A stretch of DNA of 47,400 nt from Clostridia bacterium. Lineage in GTDB: Bacteria > Bacillota > DTU025. The translations under genes were made by a program, and so were the position numbers. The notes beneath the pieces were generated by a model. It saw only the letters and a list, made by a program, of their open reading frames with translations, was not told the DNA's origin and did not search any database. The stretch is from NCBI GenBank assembly GCA_034926675.1, contig JAYFQW010000037.1, positions 1 through 47,400 of the forward strand. Reading direction: 5' to 3'. Shown here in pieces: positions 15,299-23,001 of the stretch. Every line of letters begins with the position of its first letter. Position 1 is the stretch's first letter.

Positions 15299-16456
15299 AT
15301 GTCACGAAATGCCCTGGGCAAGCTGATCATAGCGGTGGTCGCCCTCATGGTTCTCGTGGTTGGCGGCCGCGAGCTCTACATTCACCGGCGCTACAAAGAG
15401 CCGGTCGTTCTAGGACCTGGAGTCTCAGATGTGCGAAAGCTCTCCGATTACTTCGCTCCTCTGAAGGGCACTGCCAACGATTCCACCGTGTACGTGCTCG
15501 ACGGTGAGCGTGAGGGCGGCAATGTGCTGATTCTGGGCGGAAGCCATCCGGCAGAGGTGGCAGGAACGCTCGCAGCGATTGTCATGGTGGAGAACGCCCG
15601 CGTGCAGGCGGGAAAGGTGTTCGTCATCCCTCACATGAACCGGAGTGGATCGACGGGCACTCAGCCGTCTGGAGGCTATCCGCTCTACTACGATATCAAG
15701 ACCGATTTCGGAGCTAGGAAGTTCAGGCTTGGAGATAGGGTTACCAACCCTCTCGACCAGTGGCCCGACCCGGATGTATATGTTCACTATCCGAGCGGTC
15801 AGTCTCTGTCGTATGTTGAGATCCGGAATATCAACAGGTGCTGGCCGGGGAGGCCAGATGGCACTGTGACTGAGAAGACGGCCTATGCGGCCATGGAGCT
15901 CATACGCAAGGAGAACGTTAACGTCGTGATAGACCTCCATGAGGCAGAACTGCTCTATCCGGTCACAAACTGCATCGTAGCTCCTTCTAAGAGTACTTCG
16001 ATTGCTACCCTGGCAGCTATCAACCTGTGTGGATCGACTTTCGACATCCACACCGAGCCGTCTCCAGGCGGCTATCATGGTCTCACCCATCGCGAGGTGG
16101 GGGACCACTCAGATGCGTACCCGTTCCTTATCGAGGCGCCTGAGCCCTTCCTCGACCAGCCGACCGGGCCCAAGACCGTAGACCTCCTGGTGAATGGGGT
16201 TGACGAGTTCCTCCTATCCCTCGGGAAGCGTGATCTTCTGTTCGTCGATTATGACGAGACGGGCAAGCCCATGAAGCTCAGAGTTGGTCGGCACCTTACG
16301 ACTATGCAGGCCCTGTTCGAGGAATGGAACAACTTCAAGCCAGATCTCGAGATCGCAATTGAGTCGCCTGACTACGACGACCTGATGCAGAACGATGTAG
16401 GCGCCTACCTGCACGATCCTGCATCGGTTGACCAGTCGAAGGTGGCATACGACTAG
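15299..16456 (+). CDS. Membrane-anchored aspartoacylase/desuccinylase-like zinc enzyme (M14 fold)
   Basis: A 385-residue protein. Residues 9-24 are an N-terminal membrane anchor or uncleaved signal. The catalytic domain shows the zinc motif GGSHPAEVAG (His83, Glu86), the substrate arginine region RNINRCWPG (176-184), and the third zinc ligand in IDLHEAE (His214). These are the hallmarks of the succinylglutamate desuccinylase/aspartoacylase branch of M14. FLIEAPEPF near 258-266 may supply the catalytic Glu. It probably cleaves an amide bond of an acyl amino acid or peptide outside the membrane. It closes the operon that begins at 13081, pairing a hydrolase with a permease. A GC-rich hairpin follows. 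ATG 15299 has GGAGG upstream. Confidence 0.75.
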   Translation: MSRNALGKLIIAVVALMVLVVGGRELYIHRRYKEPVVLGPGVSDVRKLSDYFAPLKGTANDSTVYVLDGEREGGNVLILGGSHPAEVAGTLAAIVMVENARVQAGKVFVIPHMNRSGSTGTQPSGGYPLYYDIKTDFGARKFRLGDRVTNPLDQWPDPDVYVHYPSGQSLSYVEIRNINRCWPGRPDGTVTEKTAYAAMELIRKENVNVVIDLHEAELLYPVTNCIVAPSKSTSIATLAAINLCGSTFDIHTEPSPGGYHGLTHREVGDHSDAYPFLIEAPEPFLDQPTGPKTVDLLVNGVDEFLLSLGKRDLLFVDYDETGKPMKLRVGRHLTTMQALFEEWNNFKPDLEIAIESPDYDDLMQNDVGAYLHDPASVDQSKVAYD

Positions 16457-16476
16457 CCGTTCGCCAGTATGGATGC

Positions 16477-16499
16477 GCCTGCCGGGCCATCCGGCGGGC
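16477..16499 (+). terminator. Hairpin after the aspartoacylase-like gene
   Basis: GCCTGCCGG-GCCAT-CCGGCGGGC, a 9-bp stem with one G-T pair, 20 bases after the stop. No T-run. Confidence 0.5.
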
Positions 16500-16596
16500 G
16501 GCGCCGCCGACAGTGGCGGAGGGGGGTGGAATCTCTTATCAACGCGAAGAGAGGCGCGCCGAGAAACCCGAACCATGTATAAGGAGGAGTGCTTCG

Positions 16597-18249
16597 GTGT
16601 TTAGGAAGAGTCCATTAGTTGCTCTACTTGTGGCCGTTATTCTCGCAGTGTCTTCGGTCGCGGCTTTCGCATGCACGTCCATACTGGTTCCGCCCAGCTC
16701 CTCAGTTGATGGCTCAGCCTCGGTAACCCACACGTGTGATTCCGGCTCGTCCCCGTTCGAAGTAATTAAGGTTCCGGCTGCCGATTGGGCGCCGGGGACC
16801 ATGACTGATGTGCTGGACCTGCCCCAGTTCACCAGCGGCAATCAGATGCACGTTGCGGCCGGTGAGCCCACAGGCAACAAGATTCCGCAGGTTGCACACA
16901 CTTACGGGTACATAAGGGCGCTGTTTGGCGTGATCAATGAGAAACAGGTGTCCATCGGCGAAACCACGATCAGTGGACGCAGAGAGTCTCAGAATCCCGC
17001 CGGTTTCTTCGACATCACCAACCTTTCAATGTACGCCATGGAGCGGGCCGCTACCGCTCGCGAGGCCGTGAAGGTGATGGGAGAGCTGGGTGAGAAGTAC
17101 GGATATAAGGACGGCGGCGAGGAGCTCTCAGTTGCCGACACCAAGGAGTGCTGGGTATTCGAGATGGTCGGACCCGGCCCCCTGTGGCAACAAGGCGACG
17201 AGGGCCCTGGTGCATACTGGGTTGCGCAGCGGGTCCCCGAGGGTCACGTGTCTGCCTCTGCGAACAACGCGGTGATCCGCGAGATCGACTTCAACGATCA
17301 CGAGAACTTCATGTTTGCACCTGGAATCGTTGAATACGCCGTGTCCAAAGGCTGGTACAAGCCGGAATCCGGCGAACCCTTCAATTGGAGGAAGCACTTC
17401 TGCAACGCCACTAGCTTCGAGACCAGTGGTCGCCGCGTCTGGCGTGTGTTCTGCCTGGCGGCGCCGTCCCTCGCCGAAAAGCTCGACGAGAGGGATCTGC
17501 CGTTCTCGGCGCCTGTCGACAAGAAGCTCTCGATCAGCGACATAAACGCGATTCAACGTGACCACTACGAGGGGACCAAGTTCTATGGCGGCAACTCCCT
17601 CGCGGCTGGCCCCTTCAACAACCCCAGGCGCTATCGCGGACTGGGCTTCAAGGTGGATGGCAAGAACTACTCCTGGGAGAGAATGATCGCTCAGGTCCAA
17701 TGCGAGTACAGCATCTGCACCCAATCCCGCGGGTGGCTGCCTGACGAGATTGGCGGCCTCGTGTGGTATGGCGCGACGAATCCGGACCTTACCTGCTACG
17801 TTCCGCTGTATGCGTCGATGACCAGCGTATCGCCTGCTATGAACACTAAGGCAGGGTCGCATCAGGAGTTCACGCGCGATTCCTACTGGTGGGCGATATC
17901 CGCGGTGAGCACCTATGCGGATCTGAAGTGGTCCTACATGAGCAAGGACATCAAGGCGAATATCGACAAGTACGAGGGTCATGCTCTTCGTACCCAGGGC
18001 GCCATCGAGGCGGCAGCCCTTGAGCTCCACAAGCAGGATCCAAAGCTTGCAGTGGAATTCCTTACAAACTACGCGAACAGGAACGTGGAGACCGTGCGTG
18101 ATGCATGGTGGCAACTGCTCGACACTTTGATCTGGAAGTACAACATGGGCTTCGTTACTGAGGACGGCAGGGTCAGGTCGGTTAGTTACCCCGAAGCGTG
18201 GCTGAGGAAGGTCGTCGGCAGCGGCGAGCCCGGCCACTGGGCGAAGTAG
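16597..18249 (+). CDS. Secreted C69-family dipeptidase, copy 1
   Basis: A 550-residue N-terminal-nucleophile hydrolase. Residues 1-25 are a signal peptide (core LVALLVAVILAVSSVAAFA) and Cys26 follows at once in ACTSILV, the expected catalytic nucleophile of MEROPS family C69. DGSASVTHT is the conserved block after it. Other family segments are EKQVSIGETTISGR, FDITNLSMYAMERA, VFEMVGPGPLW and WWAISAVSTYADLKW. It should cleave dipeptides outside the cytoplasm. GTG 16597 was chosen: AAGGAGGAG stands seven bases before it, and it gives a length equal to the two copies downstream. An in-frame ATG at 16513 would add a charged tail in front of the signal peptide. Confidence 0.88.
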   Translation: MFRKSPLVALLVAVILAVSSVAAFACTSILVPPSSSVDGSASVTHTCDSGSSPFEVIKVPAADWAPGTMTDVLDLPQFTSGNQMHVAAGEPTGNKIPQVAHTYGYIRALFGVINEKQVSIGETTISGRRESQNPAGFFDITNLSMYAMERAATAREAVKVMGELGEKYGYKDGGEELSVADTKECWVFEMVGPGPLWQQGDEGPGAYWVAQRVPEGHVSASANNAVIREIDFNDHENFMFAPGIVEYAVSKGWYKPESGEPFNWRKHFCNATSFETSGRRVWRVFCLAAPSLAEKLDERDLPFSAPVDKKLSISDINAIQRDHYEGTKFYGGNSLAAGPFNNPRRYRGLGFKVDGKNYSWERMIAQVQCEYSICTQSRGWLPDEIGGLVWYGATNPDLTCYVPLYASMTSVSPAMNTKAGSHQEFTRDSYWWAISAVSTYADLKWSYMSKDIKANIDKYEGHALRTQGAIEAAALELHKQDPKLAVEFLTNYANRNVETVRDAWWQLLDTLIWKYNMGFVTEDGRVRSVSYPEAWLRKVVGSGEPGHWAK

Positions 18250-18263
18250 ACGCCGAGTCAAAT

Positions 18264-18298
18264 GCGCCCCGACCGCGCCTGCTGGCAAGCCGGGGCGC
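18264..18298 (+). terminator. Terminator between C69 copies 1 and 2
   Basis: GCGCCCCG (18264-18271) pairs with CGGGGCGC (18291-18298), followed by TTTCC. This is the only hairpin of the cluster with a short T-run. It suggests that the copies are transcribed separately. Confidence 0.55.
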
Positions 18299-18386
18299 TT
18301 TCCATACCTGGATACTGAACCCAGCAATGAGCATCCTGCGTGGGCCTTGACCATACCCAAAGCAACAATGAGGAGGAGTGTGAAAG

Positions 18387-20051
18387 ATGAGGCGCAACCC
18401 TGGCTCATGTTTCAAGGGCAGACTCATAACCGTGGCCGTGTGCATTCTGGTTCTGGCGGTTTCGTCGGCGGCATTCGCGTGCACCTCCGTACTGGTTTCC
18501 CCGGGTGCGTCAGTAGATGGCTCCGCCTCTGTTACCCAAACAGCCGACTGCGGCATGTGCGCCTTTGAGATCGAGAAGATCCCAGCGAAGGACTGGCCCG
18601 AGGGCGCCACAGTTGAGGCGCCCTACCTTCCCCAGTTCACAGGCGGCTACCAGATACATGACGTGATGAAGCCCACAGGGAAGTTCATCCCACAGGTTGC
18701 CCATACCAATGGCTACATCAAAGGGATCTTCGGGATGATCAACGACAAGCAAGTGGGAATCGGCGAGACAACCACGAGCAACAGGCCTCAATCGAAGAAC
18801 CCCAACGGCATTGTCGATATTACCAACCTTTCGATGCTCGCAATGGAACGGGGCAACAGCGCCCGAGAGGCAATCCAGACCATGGGCGACGTTGCGGTGA
18901 CGTACGGGTACAAGGATGCCGGGGAAGCGCTGGCAGTATCCGATTCACATGAAGCGTGGCTGTTCGAGATCTCAGGCCCCGGCCCCCTGTGGGAGCAGGG
19001 CGATGTGGAACCCGGGGCTTTCTGGATTGCGCAGCGTGTGCCCGATGGGCATATCGCGGCTTGCTGCAACAACGCGGTGATCGATGTAATCGATTTCGAC
19101 GATCACAGCAATTTCATGTATGGTCCTGGCATCAAGGAGTACGCGATAGAGAAGGGTTGGTACGATCCGGCGAGTGGAGCCGAGTTCAGCTGGAGAAAGC
19201 ACTTCTGTAACGCGACGTCCTTCGTCACATGCGGTCGCCGCGTGTGGCGCATATTCGGCCTGGCTGCCCCATCGCTCGCGGGCACTCTGGATGAGACTAA
19301 CCTTCCGTTCTCGGTGCCGGTCGACAAGAAGCTATCCATAGCCGACATCGCTGCGATCCACCGTGACCACTACGAGGGCACGCCCTACGATAGCACCAAG
19401 GGCGTAATGTCGGGCCCATGGGGTAATCCGCGGTCGAAAGGCACTCCGCCGGCGATCGACGGGAACAGGTACGCGTTCCAGCGAAGGATCGCCATTCCAG
19501 GATGCGAATACAGCATCATTGCCCAGTCGCGCGCTTGGCTTCCTGATGCCATAGGGGGCATTCTGTGGTATGCTCCTTCGAACCCGGATGGCAGCAACTA
19601 CGTGCCGATTTACAACTCCGTGACCAACATCTCGGAGTGCCTGAACACAAAGGCTGGCGACCACCACACCTTCACGCGGACCTCCTACTGGTGGGCGGTG
19701 TCGGCCGTGAACACCTACGCAGACCTGAAGTACTCCTACATCATCAAGGACATTCAGGCGACTAGGGAGCAGTACGAAGGGCTCGCCATCAAAATGCAGG
19801 CAGCCATCGACACTGCGGCGCTCCATCTGTACGAGAACGATCCAAAGCTTGCGACGGAGTTCCTGACCGACTACTGCAACCGTAATGTTGAGTCTGCCCG
19901 AGATGGGTACTGGGATCTGCTCGACAGGCTCATGTGCAAGTACAACGCCTGGACAATCACGGAAGACGGCAAGATAACCACTCCGGCCCTTTCCGAGGAT
20001 TGGGTCAGGATGATGATCCAGTTCGACACTGGTGACTGGTACAAGCGGTAG
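18387..20051 (+). CDS. Secreted C69-family dipeptidase, copy 2
   Basis: A 554-residue paralogue of the genes on either side. The signal peptide ends SSAAFA and the nucleophile is Cys32 in ACTSVLV. Conserved blocks: DGSASVTQTADCG, DKQVGIGETTTSNR, DITNLSMLAMERG, LFEISGPGPLW, RKHFCNATSF and WWAVSAVNTYADLKY. It lines up with copy 1 almost without gaps, including the HFCNATSF segment that copy 3 has lost. GAGGAGG lies nine bases before ATG 18387. It is likely to be a periplasmic or extracellular dipeptidase with a different preference from its neighbours (inference). A hairpin follows. Confidence 0.88.
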   Translation: MRRNPGSCFKGRLITVAVCILVLAVSSAAFACTSVLVSPGASVDGSASVTQTADCGMCAFEIEKIPAKDWPEGATVEAPYLPQFTGGYQIHDVMKPTGKFIPQVAHTNGYIKGIFGMINDKQVGIGETTTSNRPQSKNPNGIVDITNLSMLAMERGNSAREAIQTMGDVAVTYGYKDAGEALAVSDSHEAWLFEISGPGPLWEQGDVEPGAFWIAQRVPDGHIAACCNNAVIDVIDFDDHSNFMYGPGIKEYAIEKGWYDPASGAEFSWRKHFCNATSFVTCGRRVWRIFGLAAPSLAGTLDETNLPFSVPVDKKLSIADIAAIHRDHYEGTPYDSTKGVMSGPWGNPRSKGTPPAIDGNRYAFQRRIAIPGCEYSIIAQSRAWLPDAIGGILWYAPSNPDGSNYVPIYNSVTNISECLNTKAGDHHTFTRTSYWWAVSAVNTYADLKYSYIIKDIQATREQYEGLAIKMQAAIDTAALHLYENDPKLATEFLTDYCNRNVESARDGYWDLLDRLMCKYNAWTITEDGKITTPALSEDWVRMMIQFDTGDWYKR

Positions 20052-20064
20052 TTCCATTCGTTGG

Positions 20065-20092
20065 CCGCGAGGGGATGGTTCTCCCCTCGCGG
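20065..20092 (+). terminator. Hairpin between C69 copies 2 and 3
   Basis: Perfect 11-bp stem CCGCGAGGGGA / TCCCCTCGCGG with loop TGGTTC. No proper T-run follows. Confidence 0.55.
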
Positions 20093-20165
20093 TGCGCTGT
20101 TACGTTATCACATCCCCGTCAGGGCAACTATGCCCGGTTACCACGGGCACTAGGAGGATCAGAAA

Positions 20166-21833
20166 GTGAGAGCAAGGCCATTTTCGCATTACAGATCCTG
20201 CCATGTCGTGATGGCTGTCTGCGTTCTCGTCCTATCGCTTTCCTCGGCGGCATTCGCTTGCACCTCCGTACTGGTCACGCCAGGCGCGTCGGTTGACGGT
20301 TCGGCAACGGTGACTCATACGGCAGACTGTGGATCCTGCGCGTTTGAGATCGAGAAGGCGCCTGCAAAGGACTGGGCGCCCGGTTCCATGGTGGAAGTGC
20401 CCTATCTGCCCCAATGGACCGGTGGGCAGAGGATATCCGATGCTTCCAAACCGACAGGCGCGATGATACCGCAGGTGGGCCACACCTATGGGTACATCAA
20501 GGGCCTCTTCGGCATGATCAACGAGAAACAGGTTGGAATAGGCGAGACCACAATAGGGGGCCGCGCTGACTTCGGCAACAAGAACGGCATGTTCGACATA
20601 ACCAACCTCTCAATGCTTGCGATGGAGAGGGGCGCTACCGCTCGAGAGGCGATTCAGGTCATGGGAGACCTGGCCGTGAAGTATGGCTACAAGGATTCCG
20701 GTGAGGAGCTGTCGGTATCCGATACCAAGGAGTGCTGGGTATTCGAGATCGTCGGCCCGGGGGCTCTGTGGTCCCCTGGCGATGAGGAGCCCGGAGCGTT
20801 CTGGGCGGCTGCTCGGGTTCCTGATGGCCATGTAGCGGTGTCATCCAACTCCTCAGTGATACCGGAGATCGACTTCGACGACCAGGAGAGCTTCATGGTA
20901 GGCCCTGGCATCCGCGAATTCGCAGAGGAAAAGGGCTGGTGGACCCCGGAGTCGGGCAAGAAGCTCAACTGGCGTTTCGACTTCTGCGACAGAGTCAGGC
21001 CCGACTACAGCTACAGGAGGATCGTGCGGATATTCAGCCTCGTGGCGCCACAGGCCAGCGCGTCGATAACTGAGGCAAACCCGCCGTTCTCGATCAAGGC
21101 CGAGCGCAAACTCGCGATGGCGGACATCGCCAAGCTTCACCGAGATCACTACGAGGGAAGCCAGTTCGACCAGACAACGAGCATTACGGCTGGTCCATGG
21201 GCTAACCCACGCCGCTATCCCGGATGGAACTTCAAGGTGGATGGCAAGGCCTATTCGTTCAACAGGACCATTTCGGCGATAGGTTGCGAGTATGTCATCA
21301 TGACGCAGTCCCGAGGGTGGCTGCCCAACGAAATCGGCGGAGTGCTCTGGTACGGTCCAGCGGTCTCCGCCACCACGTGCTTCGTACCCTTCTACAACAG
21401 CGTGTCCAAGATTGCTGACTGCATCGGAGAGAAGTCAGGATCTCACATGGAGTTCACCCGCGAGTCGCTTTGGTGGGCGGTATCCACCGTGAACACCCTG
21501 GCCGATCTCAGGTGGTCCCTGATGATTACGGACATCAACGTCATGCAGGATGCATGGGAAGGCAAGGCCATGCGGGAGCAGGCAGCCGTCGATGCCCAGG
21601 CGTTGGAACTCTACAGTAAAGATCCTGCGCTCGCGTGCGCGTTCCTCACAGACTACTGTGGCGATAACGCATATGCAGTGCGGGACGCCTGGTGGGCCTT
21701 CCTGGATAAGCTGCTATGGAAGTACAATGCGGGATTCATCAACGATGGCACGAAGATCTCGTCACCTGGATATCCGGAGGCCTGGCTGAAGAAGGTCGTC
21801 GGCCTCGACGAAGCAGATCACTACGCGAGGTAG
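20166..21833 (+). CDS. Secreted C69-family dipeptidase, copy 3
   Basis: A 555-residue paralogue. The signal peptide ends SSAAFA and the nucleophile is Cys32 in ACTSVLV; DGSATVTHTADCG follows. Other blocks: EKQVGIGETTIGGR, FDITNLSMLAMERG, VFEIVGPGALW and WWAVSTVNTLADLRW. It differs from copies 1 and 2 in the middle: WRKHFCNATSF becomes WRFDFCDRVRPDYSYRR, so the substrate pocket may differ. The start is GTG 20166 with AGGAGG seven bases before it. It ends the dipeptidase cluster with a 15-bp hairpin. Confidence 0.88.
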   Translation: MRARPFSHYRSCHVVMAVCVLVLSLSSAAFACTSVLVTPGASVDGSATVTHTADCGSCAFEIEKAPAKDWAPGSMVEVPYLPQWTGGQRISDASKPTGAMIPQVGHTYGYIKGLFGMINEKQVGIGETTIGGRADFGNKNGMFDITNLSMLAMERGATAREAIQVMGDLAVKYGYKDSGEELSVSDTKECWVFEIVGPGALWSPGDEEPGAFWAAARVPDGHVAVSSNSSVIPEIDFDDQESFMVGPGIREFAEEKGWWTPESGKKLNWRFDFCDRVRPDYSYRRIVRIFSLVAPQASASITEANPPFSIKAERKLAMADIAKLHRDHYEGSQFDQTTSITAGPWANPRRYPGWNFKVDGKAYSFNRTISAIGCEYVIMTQSRGWLPNEIGGVLWYGPAVSATTCFVPFYNSVSKIADCIGEKSGSHMEFTRESLWWAVSTVNTLADLRWSLMITDINVMQDAWEGKAMREQAAVDAQALELYSKDPALACAFLTDYCGDNAYAVRDAWWAFLDKLLWKYNAGFINDGTKISSPGYPEAWLKKVVGLDEADHYAR

Positions 21834-21904
21834 TTGACATCGACCGCGACTCGGTCCCGCAGGATTCCGACGAGGGGCCGAGCGTAGCGGCGACTGCCGC
21901 AATG

Positions 21905-21937
21905 GGAGAGGCCCCTGCGAAACGCAGGGGCCTCTCC
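21905..21937 (+). terminator. Strong hairpin at the end of the C69 cluster
   Basis: Perfect 15-bp stem GGAGAGGCCCCTGCG / CGCAGGGGCCTCTCC with loop AAA. It is followed by GTGGGTG, not by a T-run. It lies between convergent genes and can serve both strands. Confidence 0.7.
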
Positions 21938-22015
21938 GTGGGTGAGCGCGCTAGTATCGGAGCTTCCACCATGCCCGGGCTTGGCCGTGTGCGGATGCAC
22001 CCGGGAGCCAGGCCT

Positions 22016-22891
22016 CTAGAACCTTGCGGAAATGGATATCCTGTGGCTATCAGGCAGGATGCTGTGGGTCTGGTACGAGTAGTCGATACTCAGCACCTGT
22101 ACAGAGAAGCCTGCGCCGGCGGTGAGCGAGGTTTGCCCTGCTCCCCATGAACCGCCTGCTCGGAGTGCCACCGGCCCGAACTGATACTCAGCGCCTGCCT
22201 TCAGCGTCGCTTGGTTCTGGTACACCGCATCGGCGGCCAGGAGAAGGCCTTTCATCGGGCGGAACGCCACTCCGAGCCCGAAGGACCTCTCGAACGGGTC
22301 GGATTCGCCATCTTTGTATTTCACGCTGCCTAGCAGATTCCGGCCCACCACGCCTACGCTCATCCATGGCATTGGGGTCCATAGTGCGCCCACATCTCCA
22401 GTGATTCCCCAGCCAGAGGAAGCAGGCAGGCTCTGGTAATAGTATTTCAGCGCCCCGCCTAGGCTCAGGTTCGGAATCACCTCGAACCCACCGCCGGCCA
22501 CGGCGGTAAGGTCCGCCACTCCGAAAACCCCTGTCACGTTGGCGAATTCGTCGGTCTCTTCAATTCCCGATGCGTCGAGCCTAAGCAGTCCAACTCCGAT
22601 GTTGCGCTGGGAGTACCCTACGGCCATGTAGTTTGCCGCCCTGAACTGGCTGGTGTATAGAGACGTCAGGCAGCGCCTCTGCATCAGCCCAAGGCCAGCA
22701 GGGTTGTAGTATATGGCCGCACCATCATCGGCGACTGCGATGTTGGCGCCTCCCATTCCAAGGGCGCGGGCGCCCATTCCGATATCCATCATCGCGGCCG
22801 TGCCCACCGGGTTCGTCGAGGCCATGGTCATCGTGCTACAAGCTAGCACAGCTGCCACAGCCAGGACGGCCGCGGTCATTTTGAATCGCAT
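22016..22891 (-). CDS. PorV/UPF0164-like outer-membrane beta-barrel protein
   Basis: A 291-residue exported protein with a signal peptide (residues 1-25, ending TMAS). Just after it comes GMGARALGMGGANIAVADDG and YYNPAGLG, the fingerprint of the PorV/PorQ and UPF0164 barrel family. The rest alternates in short amphipathic beta strands (LSLGGALKYYYQ, SFGLGVAFRP, LKAGAEYQFG, VALRAGGSWG), and the last residue is Phe (ISISARF), as in most outer-membrane barrels. ATG 22891 was chosen because AAGGAGG is eight bases before it. It follows the giant protease on the same strand, 110 bases away, with a hairpin between. PorV acts in type IX secretion in Bacteroidota; whether this one does is open. It implies an outer membrane. 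Confidence 0.75.
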   Translation of the reverse strand: MRFKMTAAVLAVAAVLACSTMTMASTNPVGTAAMMDIGMGARALGMGGANIAVADDGAAIYYNPAGLGLMQRRCLTSLYTSQFRAANYMAVGYSQRNIGVGLLRLDASGIEETDEFANVTGVFGVADLTAVAGGGFEVIPNLSLGGALKYYYQSLPASSGWGITGDVGALWTPMPWMSVGVVGRNLLGSVKYKDGESDPFERSFGLGVAFRPMKGLLLAADAVYQNQATLKAGAEYQFGPVALRAGGSWGAGQTSLTAGAGFSVQVLSIDYSYQTHSILPDSHRISISARF

Positions 22892-22947
22892 TTGCTCAGC
22901 CTCCTTCATACTTCTGCGGCGCCATGTCAGTTCATCCATCGATCCTA

Positions 22948-22979
22948 GGCGCCCGCCAGCGGTACGGCCGTCGGGCGCC
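22948..22979 (-). terminator. Hairpin between the giant protease and the barrel gene
   Basis: GGCGCCCG (22948-22955) pairs with CGGGCGCC (22972-22979) with a 16-base loop. It lies just past the stop of the minus-strand protease. Confidence 0.5.
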
Positions 22980-23001
22980 CGGTAGGATCCCCTATTGCCC
23001 G

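Noticed and set aside
16663-16680. Lipoprotein signal (lipobox) in the C69 proteins because of Cys after AFA
   Set aside because: Phe at -2 and Ala at -3 do not fit a lipobox; the Cys is the C69 nucleophile.
17128-18408. 426-codon minus-strand frame
   Set aside because: Antisense shadow of C69 copy 1, which has full family similarity on the plus strand.
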